A stretch of 64,000 bases of DNA from Rugamonas fusca (lineage in GTDB: Bacteria; Pseudomonadota; Gammaproteobacteria; Burkholderiales; Burkholderiaceae_D): contig NZ_JACEZS010000012.1 of the NCBI RefSeq assembly GCF_014042365.1, positions 124,001 through 188,000 of the forward strand, given 5' to 3'. The notes under the pieces are model-generated. The model was not told where the DNA came from and made no database searches. It was given only the letters and a program-made list of their open reading frames with translations. Of the stretch, positions 1 through 8,436 are shown one piece after another (position 1 is the stretch's first letter; every line of letters begins with the position of its first letter). The position numbers and the translations under genes were made by a program.

Positions 1-82
1 GCAGTTCCTGCTGTCCAAGCGCAGCGCCGGGCTTGCCGCCGCGCGCATCGAGGTCTTGCAGCATTTTGTTAATCAGGCTCAT
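1..82 (-). CDS. mshN: MSHA biogenesis protein MshN, 5' end only
   Basis: Only the first 27 codons lie inside the window; the rest runs off the left edge. The reading frame starts MSLINKMLQDLDARGG, which is the characteristic opening of MshN, the TPR-repeat inner-membrane protein of MSHA pilus assembly. Its ATG overlaps the TGA stop of mshM in the four bases ATGA, the same coupling seen elsewhere in this operon. The related protein in the second locus begins MSLLMQALKKAERA, so the two are probably paralogues. No domain beyond the short N-terminal segment is visible. Confidence 0.8.
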   Translation of the reverse strand, partial: MSLINKMLQDLDARGGKPGAALGQQEL

Positions 83-975
83 TTGGTCAACGCCCACGTC
101 AATCCGCACGCGGCCACCAGCGCGCCGGCGCCCAGCGCGGCCAGCCACGGCCAGCGCGAACGGCGCACGCCGATGGTATCGCCGGCCGCCAGCTTCACGT
201 GGCCCTTGGCCACCTGCTGCTTGCCCTGGCCATAAGCGAGCATCAGCGACTTATGGGCCATGATGTTGATCAGCCGAGGAATGCCGCCGCTGGCACGGTA
301 CAGCACGCCGATGGCGCCACGGCTGAACAGGCGGCTGCCCGTAAAGCCCGCCACCCGCAGCCGGTGGGCCAGGTAGTATTCCATGTCGTCGCGCGTGAGC
401 GGCCCCAGGTGGTAGTGGAAGGTGATGCGCTGGGCCAGCTGGCGGATCGAATCGCCCTGCAAATGCACGTTCAGTTCCGGCTGGCCGAACAGCACGATCT
501 GCAGCAGCTTGCGTTTTTCCGTTTCCAGGTTGGTCAGCAGGCGCAAGGCTTCCAGGCTTTCCAGCGGTATCGCCTGGGCCTCGTCCAGGCACAGCAGCAC
601 GCGCTTGTCCTGGGCCGCCAGCTCCATCAGGCGCGAGGTGATCGCCTTGAGCAACTGGTGCTGGTCCACGTCGCGCGCCAGCGTGAGCGACAGTTCATCG
701 GCCAGCGCCAGCATCAGCGAACGCGGCTCGAGATAGGGATTGGGAATGTAGGCCGTGACGAAATCGTCGCCCAGCGTGGTGATGAACTTGCGGCACAACA
801 GCGTCTTGCCCGTGCCGACCTCGCCCGTGATCTTGATGAAGCCCTCGCCGCTGCGGGCCGCCACCAGCAAGGTGTTGAGCGCCTCCTGCGAATGGGGGCT
901 GGTGAAGAAGAAGCTGGTGTCGGGCGTGATGCCGAACGGCGCCTCCTTCAGGCCAAAGTGCTGCAGATACATCAT
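79..975 (-). CDS. mshM: MSHA biogenesis ATPase MshM (ExeA-like)
   Basis: A 298-aa AAA ATPase of the ExeA/GspA family. Walker A GEVGTGKT lies at residues 51-58 and Walker B LLCLDEAQ at about 127-134, followed by sensor-like motifs in the middle third. A single C-terminal hydrophobic segment (about 277-296) should anchor it in the inner membrane with the ATPase in the cytoplasm. Unlike Aeromonas ExeA it has no periplasmic peptidoglycan-binding domain. MshM/ExeA-type proteins are thought to help insert or assemble the secretin in the cell wall, which fits its position right after mshL. The start overlaps the mshL stop (TGATG); the next codon is also ATG and could be the true start. A close paralogue lies at 13438. 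Confidence 0.9.
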   Translation of the reverse strand: MMYLQHFGLKEAPFGITPDTSFFFTSPHSQEALNTLLVAARSGEGFIKITGEVGTGKTLLCRKFITTLGDDFVTAYIPNPYLEPRSLMLALADELSLTLARDVDQHQLLKAITSRLMELAAQDKRVLLCLDEAQAIPLESLEALRLLTNLETEKRKLLQIVLFGQPELNVHLQGDSIRQLAQRITFHYHLGPLTRDDMEYYLAHRLRVAGFTGSRLFSRGAIGVLYRASGGIPRLINIMAHKSLMLAYGQGKQQVAKGHVKLAAGDTIGVRRSRWPWLAALGAGALVAACGLTWALTK

Positions 976-2747
976 CAGTTGCGCTCCTTCAGGCCGCGCG
1001 GGTCCAGATCCTTGATGCGACGGCCCGTCTCCAGCAAGTCCTCGTTCCAGTCGCTGCCCTCGGCCACGATGGTGGGCTTGATCAGCACCACCAGCTCGCG
1101 CTTTTGCATCACGTCGCTGGTGTTGCGGAACAGCGCACCGAGCACGGGTACATTGCCCACGCCGGGCACTTGCGAACGGTCCATGGTCGTGGCCTGGCGC
1201 ATCAGGCCGCCGATCGCGACCACGCGTCCGTCCTGGCCACGCACCATGCTGTCCATCTCGGACGTGGACGAGGCGGCCAGCGGCAGGCTCAAATTACCCG
1301 CCGTGCCGAGGTTGATGCCCTTGTTCACGGTCGACACCTGGCTCACCGACGGGTGCACGTGCAGCGTCACGTTGCCATGGTCGTCGATCTGCGGCGTCAC
1401 GTCCAGCACCACGCCGGAGAAGAACGGCTGCAGCGTCACGCTGGGCGACACCACGCCGCTGCCGGTGCCGTTGGTGGTCGTGGTGGTGCTCACGCCGGTG
1501 ACGAAGAATTCATCGGTGCCGATCTTCAGCACGGCTTTCTGGTTGTTCAGCGTGGCAATGCGCGGGCTCGACAGCACATGCACCGTGCCCTGCGATTCCA
1601 GGAACGAGATCAGGGCCGCGAAGTTACTGGTCTGGAACGCCAGCCCGAACAGCGAACCGGCCGCGTCGGCCGCGCTGCCCAGCGAGACGCCCGTGGTGGC
1701 CGTAATGCCGCCCTTGCCCGTGCTGGCGATGGCCGTTTGCGGCGAGTTGAGCGGATTGAGCGACGTGCCCGGCGTGAGAAAGCCGCCCGAAATCTTGTTG
1801 TTGCCATGTCCATCGCGGAAGTTGGCAAAACCGGCCCAGTTGATGCCGGTCTGGTAGCCGCTGTTCAGTTCCACTTCCAGGATCTTCGCCTCCAGGATCA
1901 CCTGGCGGTCGACGGAAAGCTGGGTCGCCTTCAAGTATTGATCGACGCTACGCAATTCATCGGGCATGGCCTTGATCAGCAGCACGCCCGATTGCGGGCT
2001 GATCACGACCTTGCGGCCATCCTTGCCGACCGGGACGATGGCTTCCAGCGCATCCTTCAATTCGCCCCAGAAATCACTGTTCGAGGAAGTGCTGACGTTG
2101 CTCGCATCACGCTGGCGTTGATTGCCGGCCGTTGGATTGGCCGGGTCGGTGGGCGCGTTGTTGAGGTTCTGGTTGTTCTGGTTGCCCAGGTTGTTCTGCC
2201 CGCCGCTGTTGCTGGTGCCCGCGTTGGCCACGGAAGTGGACGTCACACGCAGGCTGGAACTGCCCTTGCGCGTCGCGTTCAGGTACTGGACGCGGAACAT
2301 GCGGGTCTGCATGGTCAGCGGACGGATGTAGATGCGGCTGCCTTCCACGCGGTAGTCGTAGCCATACAGTTCGCGCACCGCGTCGAGCGCTTCGAACAGT
2401 GTCACGTCCTTCAGGTTGGCGCTGATGGTGCCGCTCACGTTGGGGTCGATCAGCATGTTGTAGCGCGTGCCGGCCACCAGCGAATTGAAGAACTGCTGCA
2501 CCGGCACATTGTTGAACGCGACGTTGAAGCGTTCCTCCAGCACGGTGCGTGCCTTGGGCAGTTGCTCGGCCAGTTGGGCGGCCGGCGGCAGCAAGGCGCT
2601 GGCCACGGCATCGTCCTGGGACGGTGCGGCAGGCTTGGCGGCGGACGCCAGCGTGGCGCCGATCTTGTCGTAGGTGTCGCGAGTGGACTGGGTGGCACAG
2701 CCGGCCAGGGCCAGCGCGACGGTTGGCACGATCAGTAATTTATGCAT
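975..2747 (-). CDS. mshL: MSHA outer-membrane secretin MshL
   Basis: A 590-aa lipoprotein secretin that forms the outer-membrane ring through which the MSHA pilus passes. The signal peptide ends in a lipobox LAGC with Cys17 as the lipidated residue. An STN/N0-type domain follows at about 75-145. Residues about 177-225 are a Ser/Asn/Gln-rich low-complexity linker. The C-terminal half is the secretin beta-barrel domain, with the typical VPGVGNVPVLGALF signature near the end. It starts 8 bp after mshK and its stop overlaps mshM. Confidence in the family is high; a paralogue with a longer Gln-rich linker is encoded at 14531. Confidence 0.93.
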   Translation of the reverse strand: MHKLLIVPTVALALAGCATQSTRDTYDKIGATLASAAKPAAPSQDDAVASALLPPAAQLAEQLPKARTVLEERFNVAFNNVPVQQFFNSLVAGTRYNMLIDPNVSGTISANLKDVTLFEALDAVRELYGYDYRVEGSRIYIRPLTMQTRMFRVQYLNATRKGSSSLRVTSTSVANAGTSNSGGQNNLGNQNNQNLNNAPTDPANPTAGNQRQRDASNVSTSSNSDFWGELKDALEAIVPVGKDGRKVVISPQSGVLLIKAMPDELRSVDQYLKATQLSVDRQVILEAKILEVELNSGYQTGINWAGFANFRDGHGNNKISGGFLTPGTSLNPLNSPQTAIASTGKGGITATTGVSLGSAADAAGSLFGLAFQTSNFAALISFLESQGTVHVLSSPRIATLNNQKAVLKIGTDEFFVTGVSTTTTTNGTGSGVVSPSVTLQPFFSGVVLDVTPQIDDHGNVTLHVHPSVSQVSTVNKGINLGTAGNLSLPLAASSTSEMDSMVRGQDGRVVAIGGLMRQATTMDRSQVPGVGNVPVLGALFRNTSDVMQKRELVVLIKPTIVAEGSDWNEDLLETGRRIKDLDPRGLKERN

Positions 2748-2755
2748 AGTCAGTC

Positions 2756-3169
2756 TCAGTCAATATGTGCTGGCCGTTGCGCTGGCTGTCTGGTTATTTG
2801 CCGCTTGCCGGCCGCGCTACCGCGTTCGGCGCTGTCCGGGTACAAGGTCAGCACCTGGGTCCGCGCGCCACGGCGCAGCACCGCGTGATTCTTGTCCACC
2901 TTGACCAGCAGGGCGCCGTTGAATTTCTCGCCGCGCCGCACGGTCTGGCCATCGATCACGGCCACCTGGCGGCCGTTGCTGCCCACCAGCACCGATTGCA
3001 ATTGCGGCCCCTTGCTCGCCGGCGGGGCCGCCGCCACGCCCAACACCTGCCGGGCCTCCGGCGGCGGCACGGTGGGATCGGCCAAGCCCTGCGACCAGGC
3101 GCACGCGGTCCAAAGCACGGCTGGCAACAGGGCCAGCAGCCGGTGGCGCGCGAACGATGGGCGGCTCAC
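2756..3169 (-). CDS. mshK: MSHA biogenesis protein MshK
   Basis: A small periplasmic protein (137 aa from the GTG chosen here). It has an Arg-rich N-terminus, a hydrophobic signal segment, then a PilP/GspC-like beta domain built around LQSVLVGSNGRQVAVIDGQ and VRRGEKFNGALLVKVDKN. Proteins of this kind link the inner-membrane alignment complex (MshI/J) to the secretin. The GTG overlaps the mshJ stop as GTGA, in keeping with the coupling in the operon. An in-frame ATG at 3181 gives four extra residues and is the alternative start. The C-terminal ~30 residues are charged and probably disordered. Confidence 0.8.
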   Translation of the reverse strand: MSRPSFARHRLLALLPAVLWTACAWSQGLADPTVPPPEARQVLGVAAAPPASKGPQLQSVLVGSNGRQVAVIDGQTVRRGEKFNGALLVKVDKNHAVLRRGARTQVLTLYPDSAERGSAAGKRQITRQPAQRPAHID

Positions 3170-3957
3170 AGTTTCATCCATTTCGTATCCAGGCTCAGGG
3201 TGTACAGGGTCAGCGTCAGGCGCGAAGCCGGGTACTGGCCAGCGTCCAGCTTCGCCTTGCCCCAGAACAGTTGGCTGGGCAATGCTTGCAGCGCATCCAT
3301 GTACTGGATCATGTCCAGGTAGCTCCCTTGCAGCACGATTTCCACGCCGTGCCGGTACAGCAACTCCCTCGGTTTCGGCGCAGCAGGCGCGGCTGCCACG
3401 GCGTTCGCGGGCGGGGCCGCCGCCATGCCGGCGGCCGGCGCGGCGGGCGCCGCATTCGCGCCGGACGGGCCCGCCACCGCGGGTTGCTGCGGCGCGGCGA
3501 CGGCCGGTGCGCCCGGCTCCAGCCTGGCTTCACTCAAGCCGCTGACCGGCAAGGTCTTCATGGACAGCAAACGCAGCTTGCCATTGCCGCGCAGGATATG
3601 TTCAAGCAGCGGCGCCACCTTCTCCGGCGCCACCAGTCCCTTTTGCATGTTCTGCAGCGCGGCGCTGCCCTCGTCGATCTGCTTTTGCAGCGATTGCAAA
3701 CGCGCGCGGCCCTCCGCATCGGGATCAACGACGAAGGCGGCTGCCATCTGTGCGATCTCGCGGTCGATGCCGGCGATCTGGTTCTGCTGCTGGTTAATCT
3801 GCGCCAGCAAGACTTTCTGCTTGGCCAGCAGCGGTTCCAGCACCATGGTGTAGGCGAGGAACACGATGCTGGCGGCGACTGCGACGAACACCATGCCCCG
3901 CTCGCGCAAGGTCATGGCGTCGAGGCGGGTGCATAACTTGATCCACTGTGCTTTCAT
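3166..3957 (-). CDS. mshJ: MSHA biogenesis protein MshJ (PilO-like)
   Basis: A 263-aa bitopic inner-membrane protein of the PilO/GspM type. It has a short cytoplasmic N-terminus, one membrane helix at about 20-40, a periplasmic coiled coil (about 45-110) and a C-terminal ferredoxin-like domain ending in TKWMKL. A long Ala/Pro-rich linker (about 150-195) separates the two. The frame stays open upstream to 4245, but the ATG at 3957 overlaps the stop of the preceding PilN-like gene as ATGA, and the upstream translation looks like out-of-frame sequence, so this start is preferred. It should form the alignment complex with MshI and the PilN-like protein. Confidence 0.85.
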   Translation of the reverse strand: MKAQWIKLCTRLDAMTLRERGMVFVAVAASIVFLAYTMVLEPLLAKQKVLLAQINQQQNQIAGIDREIAQMAAAFVVDPDAEGRARLQSLQKQIDEGSAALQNMQKGLVAPEKVAPLLEHILRGNGKLRLLSMKTLPVSGLSEARLEPGAPAVAAPQQPAVAGPSGANAAPAAPAAGMAAAPPANAVAAAPAAPKPRELLYRHGVEIVLQGSYLDMIQYMDALQALPSQLFWGKAKLDAGQYPASRLTLTLYTLSLDTKWMKL

Positions 3958-4634
3958 TTGGCGGCCTCCGGCATCGCCGATTGCAGGCTGAATTCCACGT
4001 AGGGCGACGTGGCCGCGCCCTGCCCGGCGCCGGCCCCCGCACTCGCCACCGGAGCCTGCGGCGCCGTGCCCGACGCTGGCGCACCATCGGGCCGCGCGAT
4101 CTGCAAGCTGGCGAAGGTACGGCCATGCATCACCTTCTCCGTCGTCAACCGCGCGATGTAACCGGGGATCAGCGTCGGCTGCATGGCCTTGCCTTGCAGG
4201 CCGATATCGTTGCCCGCGCCTTCGATCGTCAATCCCGTCAACCACAAGCCGTTGACGTTCTGGCGCGCGAAGGCGCGGAAATATTCGGCGTAGCCGGCCC
4301 GGTCCCCCAGCGCGCCGCTGCGCAGCACGCTTTCCACGTCATGCAGCGAGGCCAGGCGCGCTTCCGCTTCCGCGATATTGGCAGCGATCACGGGGCTCTT
4401 GGGACGGGGCGCGAACTGGGCCACGGCTTTGTTCAGCATCGTCTCGCGCCCGGCCAGCACGGCCTTGCCGGCGGTCGCGCTGCGCTCGAGTTGGCCGACC
4501 TTGTACGAGCCATACCACGTCAGCGCGACCGTGCCCACCAGGATCAGGGCCAGCGATTCGAGCATGGGCACGGCGCCGAACACCTTCTTCTGCTTCAGGA
4601 AGATGGGATTGAACAGGTTGATCTGCTGGCTCAC
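3954..4634 (-). CDS. PilN-like MSHA alignment protein
   Basis: A 226-aa protein with a short cytoplasmic N-terminus beginning MSQQINLFNPIFLKQK, which resembles the PilN 'INLLP'-type segment that docks on PilM. A membrane helix lies at about 24-43 and the periplasmic part carries a coiled coil and a PilN-like domain, ending in a Gly/Ala-rich stretch. In some MSHA loci this is a second MshI-type gene. It overlaps mshI upstream and mshJ downstream by 4 bp each, so the three are very probably co-translated parts of the inner-membrane alignment complex. The PilN assignment rests on layout and position. Confidence 0.75.
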   Translation of the reverse strand: MSQQINLFNPIFLKQKKVFGAVPMLESLALILVGTVALTWYGSYKVGQLERSATAGKAVLAGRETMLNKAVAQFAPRPKSPVIAANIAEAEARLASLHDVESVLRSGALGDRAGYAEYFRAFARQNVNGLWLTGLTIEGAGNDIGLQGKAMQPTLIPGYIARLTTEKVMHGRTFASLQIARPDGAPASGTAPQAPVASAGAGAGQGAATSPYVEFSLQSAMPEAAK

Positions 4635-5575
4635 AGCGCCACCTCCTCAACCCGCAACGCCGCGCCCAGCGTGAGGAAGAAACGCTGCTGCTGCGCCACG
4701 TCCTGCAATGCCGGCAGCTTGCCCAGGTCGAACACGTCACCGAGTTCCATGGCCTCGACCGGCATGTACATATTGCTGGCCAGGTGCTCGTGCAAGCCTT
4801 CCACGCCGGTAGGCGCCAGCAGCAGCCTGGACACGCTGATGAAGTTGAACTGGCGGTCAAAGTGGTCGAGCGAGCGCTGCAGCTCCAGCGTGATCTTGTC
4901 AAAGCACGCGTGCTGCTTGTCCGTGTCCGGCTCCAGCAACTGCGGCAGCGTCACCTCGATGCGGCGTGCCAGGTACAGTTCGCCCTTGAACGTAATGGTC
5001 AGCAAGCCGCCATCGTCATGGAAGGACAGCATGGCCAGCCCGCGCCCCGGCGGCTCCAGCAAGGCCGAGATATTCCGCTGCGCCATTTCGGGAATGTCGA
5101 TCACGGTCAGCGGAATCTTCGCTTCGCTGAACAGTTCCTGGCACGACTGGATCAGGCTGTTACGCGCGGCCACGGCGAACATGGAATGGCTGCGCGAACC
5201 GCCGGTGCTATCGACGGGAATATCGAACACGTCGATGGTGGCGTCGTCGATGTGGAAGTCCAGCATGTCCTTGAGGCGCCAGCGCACGGCCGTCTTCAGT
5301 TCCTCCGGCGGCACATTGGGCGCCTCCACCGTCAGCAACTGGTATTCGCCACCGGCCAGCAAGGTGCCGCACTGCATGCGCGCCGCGTGCAATTCCTTGC
5401 CCACCCGTTCCAGCGCCTCGGCCGAGCGGCTAGGCTGTACCGGGAAAAAGGTCGCCACTTCCACCGTCGGCTTGCCTTCGCGCACGCGCTTGACGCTGCC
5501 GGCGCAGATGCCATCGCTGAGGAAAGAGAGCGTCAGCCAGCCATCATTTTTTTTTGCTTTAGAAAAGTAACCCAT
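4631..5575 (-). CDS. mshI: MSHA biogenesis protein MshI (PilM-like)
   Basis: A 314-aa cytoplasmic protein with the actin/PilM-like fold expected of MshI. The N-terminus is MGYFSKAKKNDGWLTLSF; the middle contains LLTVEAPNVPPEELKTAVRW and ...AVAARNSLIQSCQELF, typical of this family. There is no transmembrane helix. Together with the PilN-like and MshJ proteins it would build the platform that connects the ATPase to the periplasm. It starts a second block of the operon after a 236-bp gap containing an inverted repeat, so this half may be transcribed partly from its own promoter or by read-through. Confidence 0.85.
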   Translation of the reverse strand: MGYFSKAKKNDGWLTLSFLSDGICAGSVKRVREGKPTVEVATFFPVQPSRSAEALERVGKELHAARMQCGTLLAGGEYQLLTVEAPNVPPEELKTAVRWRLKDMLDFHIDDATIDVFDIPVDSTGGSRSHSMFAVAARNSLIQSCQELFSEAKIPLTVIDIPEMAQRNISALLEPPGRGLAMLSFHDDGGLLTITFKGELYLARRIEVTLPQLLEPDTDKQHACFDKITLELQRSLDHFDRQFNFISVSRLLLAPTGVEGLHEHLASNMYMPVEAMELGDVFDLGKLPALQDVAQQQRFFLTLGAALRVEEVAL

Positions 5576-5595
5576 GCCGGCAATCTAGTTGTTGA

Positions 5596-5697
5596 GAGGC
5601 CGCTTCAAAATGACTGCAGCTTCGTTGCGGCTCCTCGCCGTGCGAGCCGCACTGTCTTCGTCGCTGCGCCTCGCTGCACGCATTTTGAAACAGCCTC
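5596..5697. repeat. Imperfect ~100-bp inverted repeat between mshP and mshI
   Basis: The outer arms (5596-5612 and 5681-5697) read GAGGCCGCTTCAAAATG and its near-complement, with 2 mismatches in 17. Further partial complementarity runs inward, and the centre has a small perfect stem GTGCG-AGC-CGCAC. The translation in all frames is not protein-like. Its size and symmetry suit a dispersed REP/MITE-like unit or a long RNA hairpin acting as a partial terminator inside the operon. It sits where mshQ often follows mshP. Confidence 0.6.
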
Positions 5698-5811
5698 TAA
5701 GCAGGCCCCGGAAGGCTGCGCTGCGCTTGATTATATTCAAGTCGCATGGAAAATTTGCGGGATTGTTGCATTCCGCCCCCAAAAACATCAGCTTTTTCAC
5801 GCCTGTCCTCA

Positions 5812-6294
5812 TCAAAGCTGCGCCTCCACCACGCGCTGCGCATAATCGGGCCCCTTGCTGGCGTTGGGACAGCCGCTGGCGCCCGGCTGGTTGCAGGCCG
5901 TGGCGCGGATCCAGAAGTGTTCCGTACCGCCGGCCAGGCCCGCGTTGGCGCCGCAGGTGATCGTCACGCTGAAGGCCGACAGCGTGGTGTTGGCCGGCAA
6001 GGCGAACGTGTAGCCGGCCCCGGCAGCCTTGGGACAGCCGAGGCTGGCCGATGGTCCGGCGCCCGCGCCGCTGCGCAAGGCCCGCCACAACGCCCACTCC
6101 AGCCCGGCCCGTGCGGCCTGGTAGGCGCGTGCGCCCTGCTGGTCCTGGGTGGCGCCAGCCTGCTGCGACGTGACGACGGAGACGATGGCCACGCCGAGCC
6201 CGGCCAACGCCACCAGCAGGAAAATGGCGGTGACGATACCGATGCCAGCCGCGCGCCGCATGGCCCGGATGCGCTGGAAATGCGGCGCGTTCAT
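5812..6294 (-). CDS. mshP: MSHA minor pilin MshP
   Basis: A 160-aa PilX/MshP-type minor pilin. After a 16-residue basic leader comes AGIGIVTAIFLLVALAGLGV, a pilin-like hydrophobic helix without the usual Glu at +5, as is common for MshP/PilX proteins. The C-terminal globular part has four or more Cys residues (SLGCPKAA, ITCGANAG, TACNQPGASGC), suggesting disulfides. ATGA overlap with mshO. It is the last pseudopilin gene before the inverted repeat. Such minor pilins prime fibre assembly or sit at the tip. Confidence 0.8.
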   Translation of the reverse strand: MNAPHFQRIRAMRRAAGIGIVTAIFLLVALAGLGVAIVSVVTSQQAGATQDQQGARAYQAARAGLEWALWRALRSGAGAGPSASLGCPKAAGAGYTFALPANTTLSAFSVTITCGANAGLAGGTEHFWIRATACNQPGASGCPNASKGPDYAQRVVEAQL

Positions 6295-7178
6295 GGCGTG
6301 TTCTCCACGGCGGCCTGGTGCGCCAGCGTGACCGTTTCCGTGCTGTTGGCGCGGCCCACGATCAAGGTGATACCCACCAGTCCGCTATGCACGTTCTGCA
6401 ACTGGGTGTAGGAAAAATTGCAGCCAGCGACGTTGCCGGCCAGGATGGCGTGCTGGATGGTTTGCCCCGGCGGGTTGGACATCGCCGACGGATCGGCCTG
6501 GCTGGTGTTGAATTGATAGTTCCAGTAACGCGTCAATTCCATGCCACCCGTGGCCGCCGGCGCGCAGCGGAACGTGACGGGCTGCGTGGCCACGCTGAAA
6601 CGCTGCGTGGGCGAGGTATTCGGAATGCCGTTGACGGGCACCGCGAACGGATTGCTGACCAGCGTCACCACATTGCCGACCGGCGCGCTGGCCACCTGCG
6701 CCCGGTTGCCGCCCGCGTAGGCATCCGCCGTCACGTAATCCGGCCCCAGGTTGTAGACCACGATGTAGTCGCCGGCCACGATGTTGTACGGGAAGGCGGG
6801 CATGTCGCCCACCACGGTGAAGGACTTGTTGGCCGCATTCTGGAAGTCCAGCGCCGGGCCACCGGCGTTGTCGTCCACGGACAGATAGGTGCCGGCCGCC
6901 TTGGTGGGAATGAATTCCAGCAGCACCACGCTGCCCGACGTCAGCACGCGCACGCTGTTGGGCAAGGCGCTGTGCAGTTCGCGCGTGATGCGGCGCAGCG
7001 CCAGGTCGGCCACGTCGCTCATTTCAGCCCTGCCCGCAGCGTCCACGTAATTCTGCACGGGGCGGCGGATGAACAGCACCATGACGCCGGCCAGGATGCT
7101 CGTGATCACCATCACGACGATCATTTCGACCAGCGTGAAGCCGCGTGCGGGCGAGGATGGGATGCGGATGGCCATCAT
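6291..7178 (-). CDS. mshO: MSHA minor pilin MshO
   Basis: A 295-aa class of large minor pilin. The prepilin peptidase site is ARG|FTLVEMIVVMVITS with Glu at +5, followed by the N-terminal helix. The large C-terminal domain is rich in beta structure and ends in a GLVGITLIVGRAN-type strand. The start codon overlaps the mshD stop (TGATG); a second ATG directly follows and may be used instead. It is probably part of the initiating tip complex together with MshC, MshD and MshP. Confidence 0.85.
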   Translation of the reverse strand: MMAIRIPSSPARGFTLVEMIVVMVITSILAGVMVLFIRRPVQNYVDAAGRAEMSDVADLALRRITRELHSALPNSVRVLTSGSVVLLEFIPTKAAGTYLSVDDNAGGPALDFQNAANKSFTVVGDMPAFPYNIVAGDYIVVYNLGPDYVTADAYAGGNRAQVASAPVGNVVTLVSNPFAVPVNGIPNTSPTQRFSVATQPVTFRCAPAATGGMELTRYWNYQFNTSQADPSAMSNPPGQTIQHAILAGNVAGCNFSYTQLQNVHSGLVGITLIVGRANSTETVTLAHQAAVENTP

Positions 7179-7798
7179 CAGTCCGTCGTCCTTGGGGCGT
7201 AGCGCGTGCGGTAACCGTCGAGCGTGATTTTGTCGCTGCCGTAATCGACGTTGATCGTGATGCGCAGCGCCTCCATGTTGGCGGGCGAGGTGTCGCCCGC
7301 CACCGTCATGCCGGCCGGGCCCAGCGTGGCCGGCTCGATCGCGACGGTGGCCGTGAAGCCCGTCAACGGCGTGGCCGCGCCGCCCATGGGCTGGCCGGCC
7401 GCGTCCACCAGCTGGCCGCCGCTGAGGAAGGATTGCTGGGCCGTGCCGGACGCCGTCACGTAATCGTTGACGTTATTGTAGGGACGGGTTTCGCCATTCT
7501 CGGGGCCGAACGCTTCCACCGTCGCCTTGCATTTGGTGGTGTCGCCGGCCGCGCCGATGGCGGCGCTGGTGGCGGTGGCCGCGTTAGCGTCGGATGGGTC
7601 GCAGAAGGTGAAGCGGGCTTGCTGCACTTCTTCCATCAAGGCTTCTGCCAGCAGCAGCGCCTGCTTGCGGCGGGCCGGTTCGGCGCTGGCCTTGGTGGAC
7701 ATGTTGAGCAATTGCAGCACCGTCACGGCGGCCACGCCCATGATCACCATGAACATGACGAGTTCGATCAGGCTCAGGCCGCGCTGGTTAGTGGACAT
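7178..7798 (-). CDS. mshD: MSHA minor pilin MshD
   Basis: A 206-aa prepilin with the cleavage site QRG|LSLIELVMFMVIMG, with Leu rather than Phe at +1 but Glu at +5 kept. The leader is very short (MSTNQRG). The globular part contains a FTFCDPSDANAA loop and a partner Cys about 20 residues later. It overlaps mshC by 11 bp and mshO by 3 bp. Order and size match mshD of the Vibrio/Shewanella/Aeromonas loci. Confidence 0.85.
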   Translation of the reverse strand: MSTNQRGLSLIELVMFMVIMGVAAVTVLQLLNMSTKASAEPARRKQALLLAEALMEEVQQARFTFCDPSDANAATATSAAIGAAGDTTKCKATVEAFGPENGETRPYNNVNDYVTASGTAQQSFLSGGQLVDAAGQPMGGAATPLTGFTATVAIEPATLGPAGMTVAGDTSPANMEALRITINVDYGSDKITLDGYRTRYAPRTTD

Positions 7799-8390
7799 AG
7801 CCCGTCTCCGCTTCCACGATGACGTTGACGCTGGTGCCGCCGCCGCTGACGGTGATGGTCAGCGGCGTGGTGAAGGTGGATGCCGTGCCCAGCGGATTGG
7901 CGGCATCGGCCGCGTTGTAGGGCCGACCCATCGCATCGAAGAAGAACATGCCGCCCGGCCCCACTTCAGTGGTGCGGCTGGCGCTGACGGTGAGGCTGTC
8001 CGGTTTGCCTTCGCACATCCAGGTGGAGACATAGCTGCCGCCAATCTGACACTGGGCCTTGGTGTAGGCACTGCCGCTGTTGTTGCCGCCCGGCGCGGGG
8101 ACGGCATCGCTGGCCGCGCAAGCCGCTTGCACGCACAGTGCGAAGCGGCTGCCGGTGGCGCTCACGTACACGGGACGGTTTTGCGCGATGGCCAGCTTCT
8201 GGCCATAGCGGATGACGGCCTTGGCCTGGTCCGCGTACTCGCGCGCCTGGATCGGAGCGTTGTCGAAGTAGCGGGCAACGGCGACGGCCGCCAGCACGCC
8301 CATCACCACCATCACGGTGACGAGTTCGACAATGGTGAAACCGGCCATTGCGCGGCGCGCAGTGCACCGCGCGCCGTTGTGCCAATTCAT
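7788..8390 (-). CDS. mshC: MSHA minor pilin MshC
   Basis: A 200-aa GspH/FimT-like minor pilin with a 16-residue leader and cleavage site MAG|FTIVELVTVMVVMG. The globular domain contains paired cysteines (ALCVQAACAAS, KAQCQIGG, TWMCEGK). The start codon sits inside a 12-bp perfect palindrome (8385-8396) and no strong Shine-Dalgarno is visible, which suggests lower translation than the upstream major pilin. It lies 46 bp after mshA, across a small stem-loop. Confidence 0.85.
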   Translation of the reverse strand: MNWHNGARCTARRAMAGFTIVELVTVMVVMGVLAAVAVARYFDNAPIQAREYADQAKAVIRYGQKLAIAQNRPVYVSATGSRFALCVQAACAASDAVPAPGGNNSGSAYTKAQCQIGGSYVSTWMCEGKPDSLTVSASRTTEVGPGGMFFFDAMGRPYNAADAANPLGTASTFTTPLTITVSGGGTSVNVIVEAETGYVH

Positions 8391-8416
8391 ATGAATAGTG
8401 TTCAGTCTCAGCCGAA

Positions 8417-8431
8417 GGCCAGCGCCTGGCT
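8417..8431 (-). promoter_or_regulatory. Stem-loop between mshA and mshC
   Basis: In the 46-bp gap directly after the major pilin stop the minus strand can fold AGCCAG-GCG-CTGGCC (about a 6-bp stem and 3-nt loop) with no following T tract. Such a hairpin could protect the 3' end of the mshA message or partly limit read-through, helping produce more MshA than minor pilins. This role is inferred. Confidence 0.35.
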
Positions 8432-8436
8432 AGCAC

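Noticed and set aside
199..2738. Long plus-strand open frames (552 and 544 codons) opposite mshM and mshL
   Set aside because: They lie antisense to clear MSHA genes, are rich in Ala/Arg/Gly/His/Gln repeats typical of shadow frames in GC-rich DNA, and have no recognisable domain.
2756..3181. mshK starting at the ATG at 3181
   Set aside because: Possible, but the GTG at 3169 overlaps the mshJ stop as GTGA, the pattern used throughout the operon; kept as the alternative.
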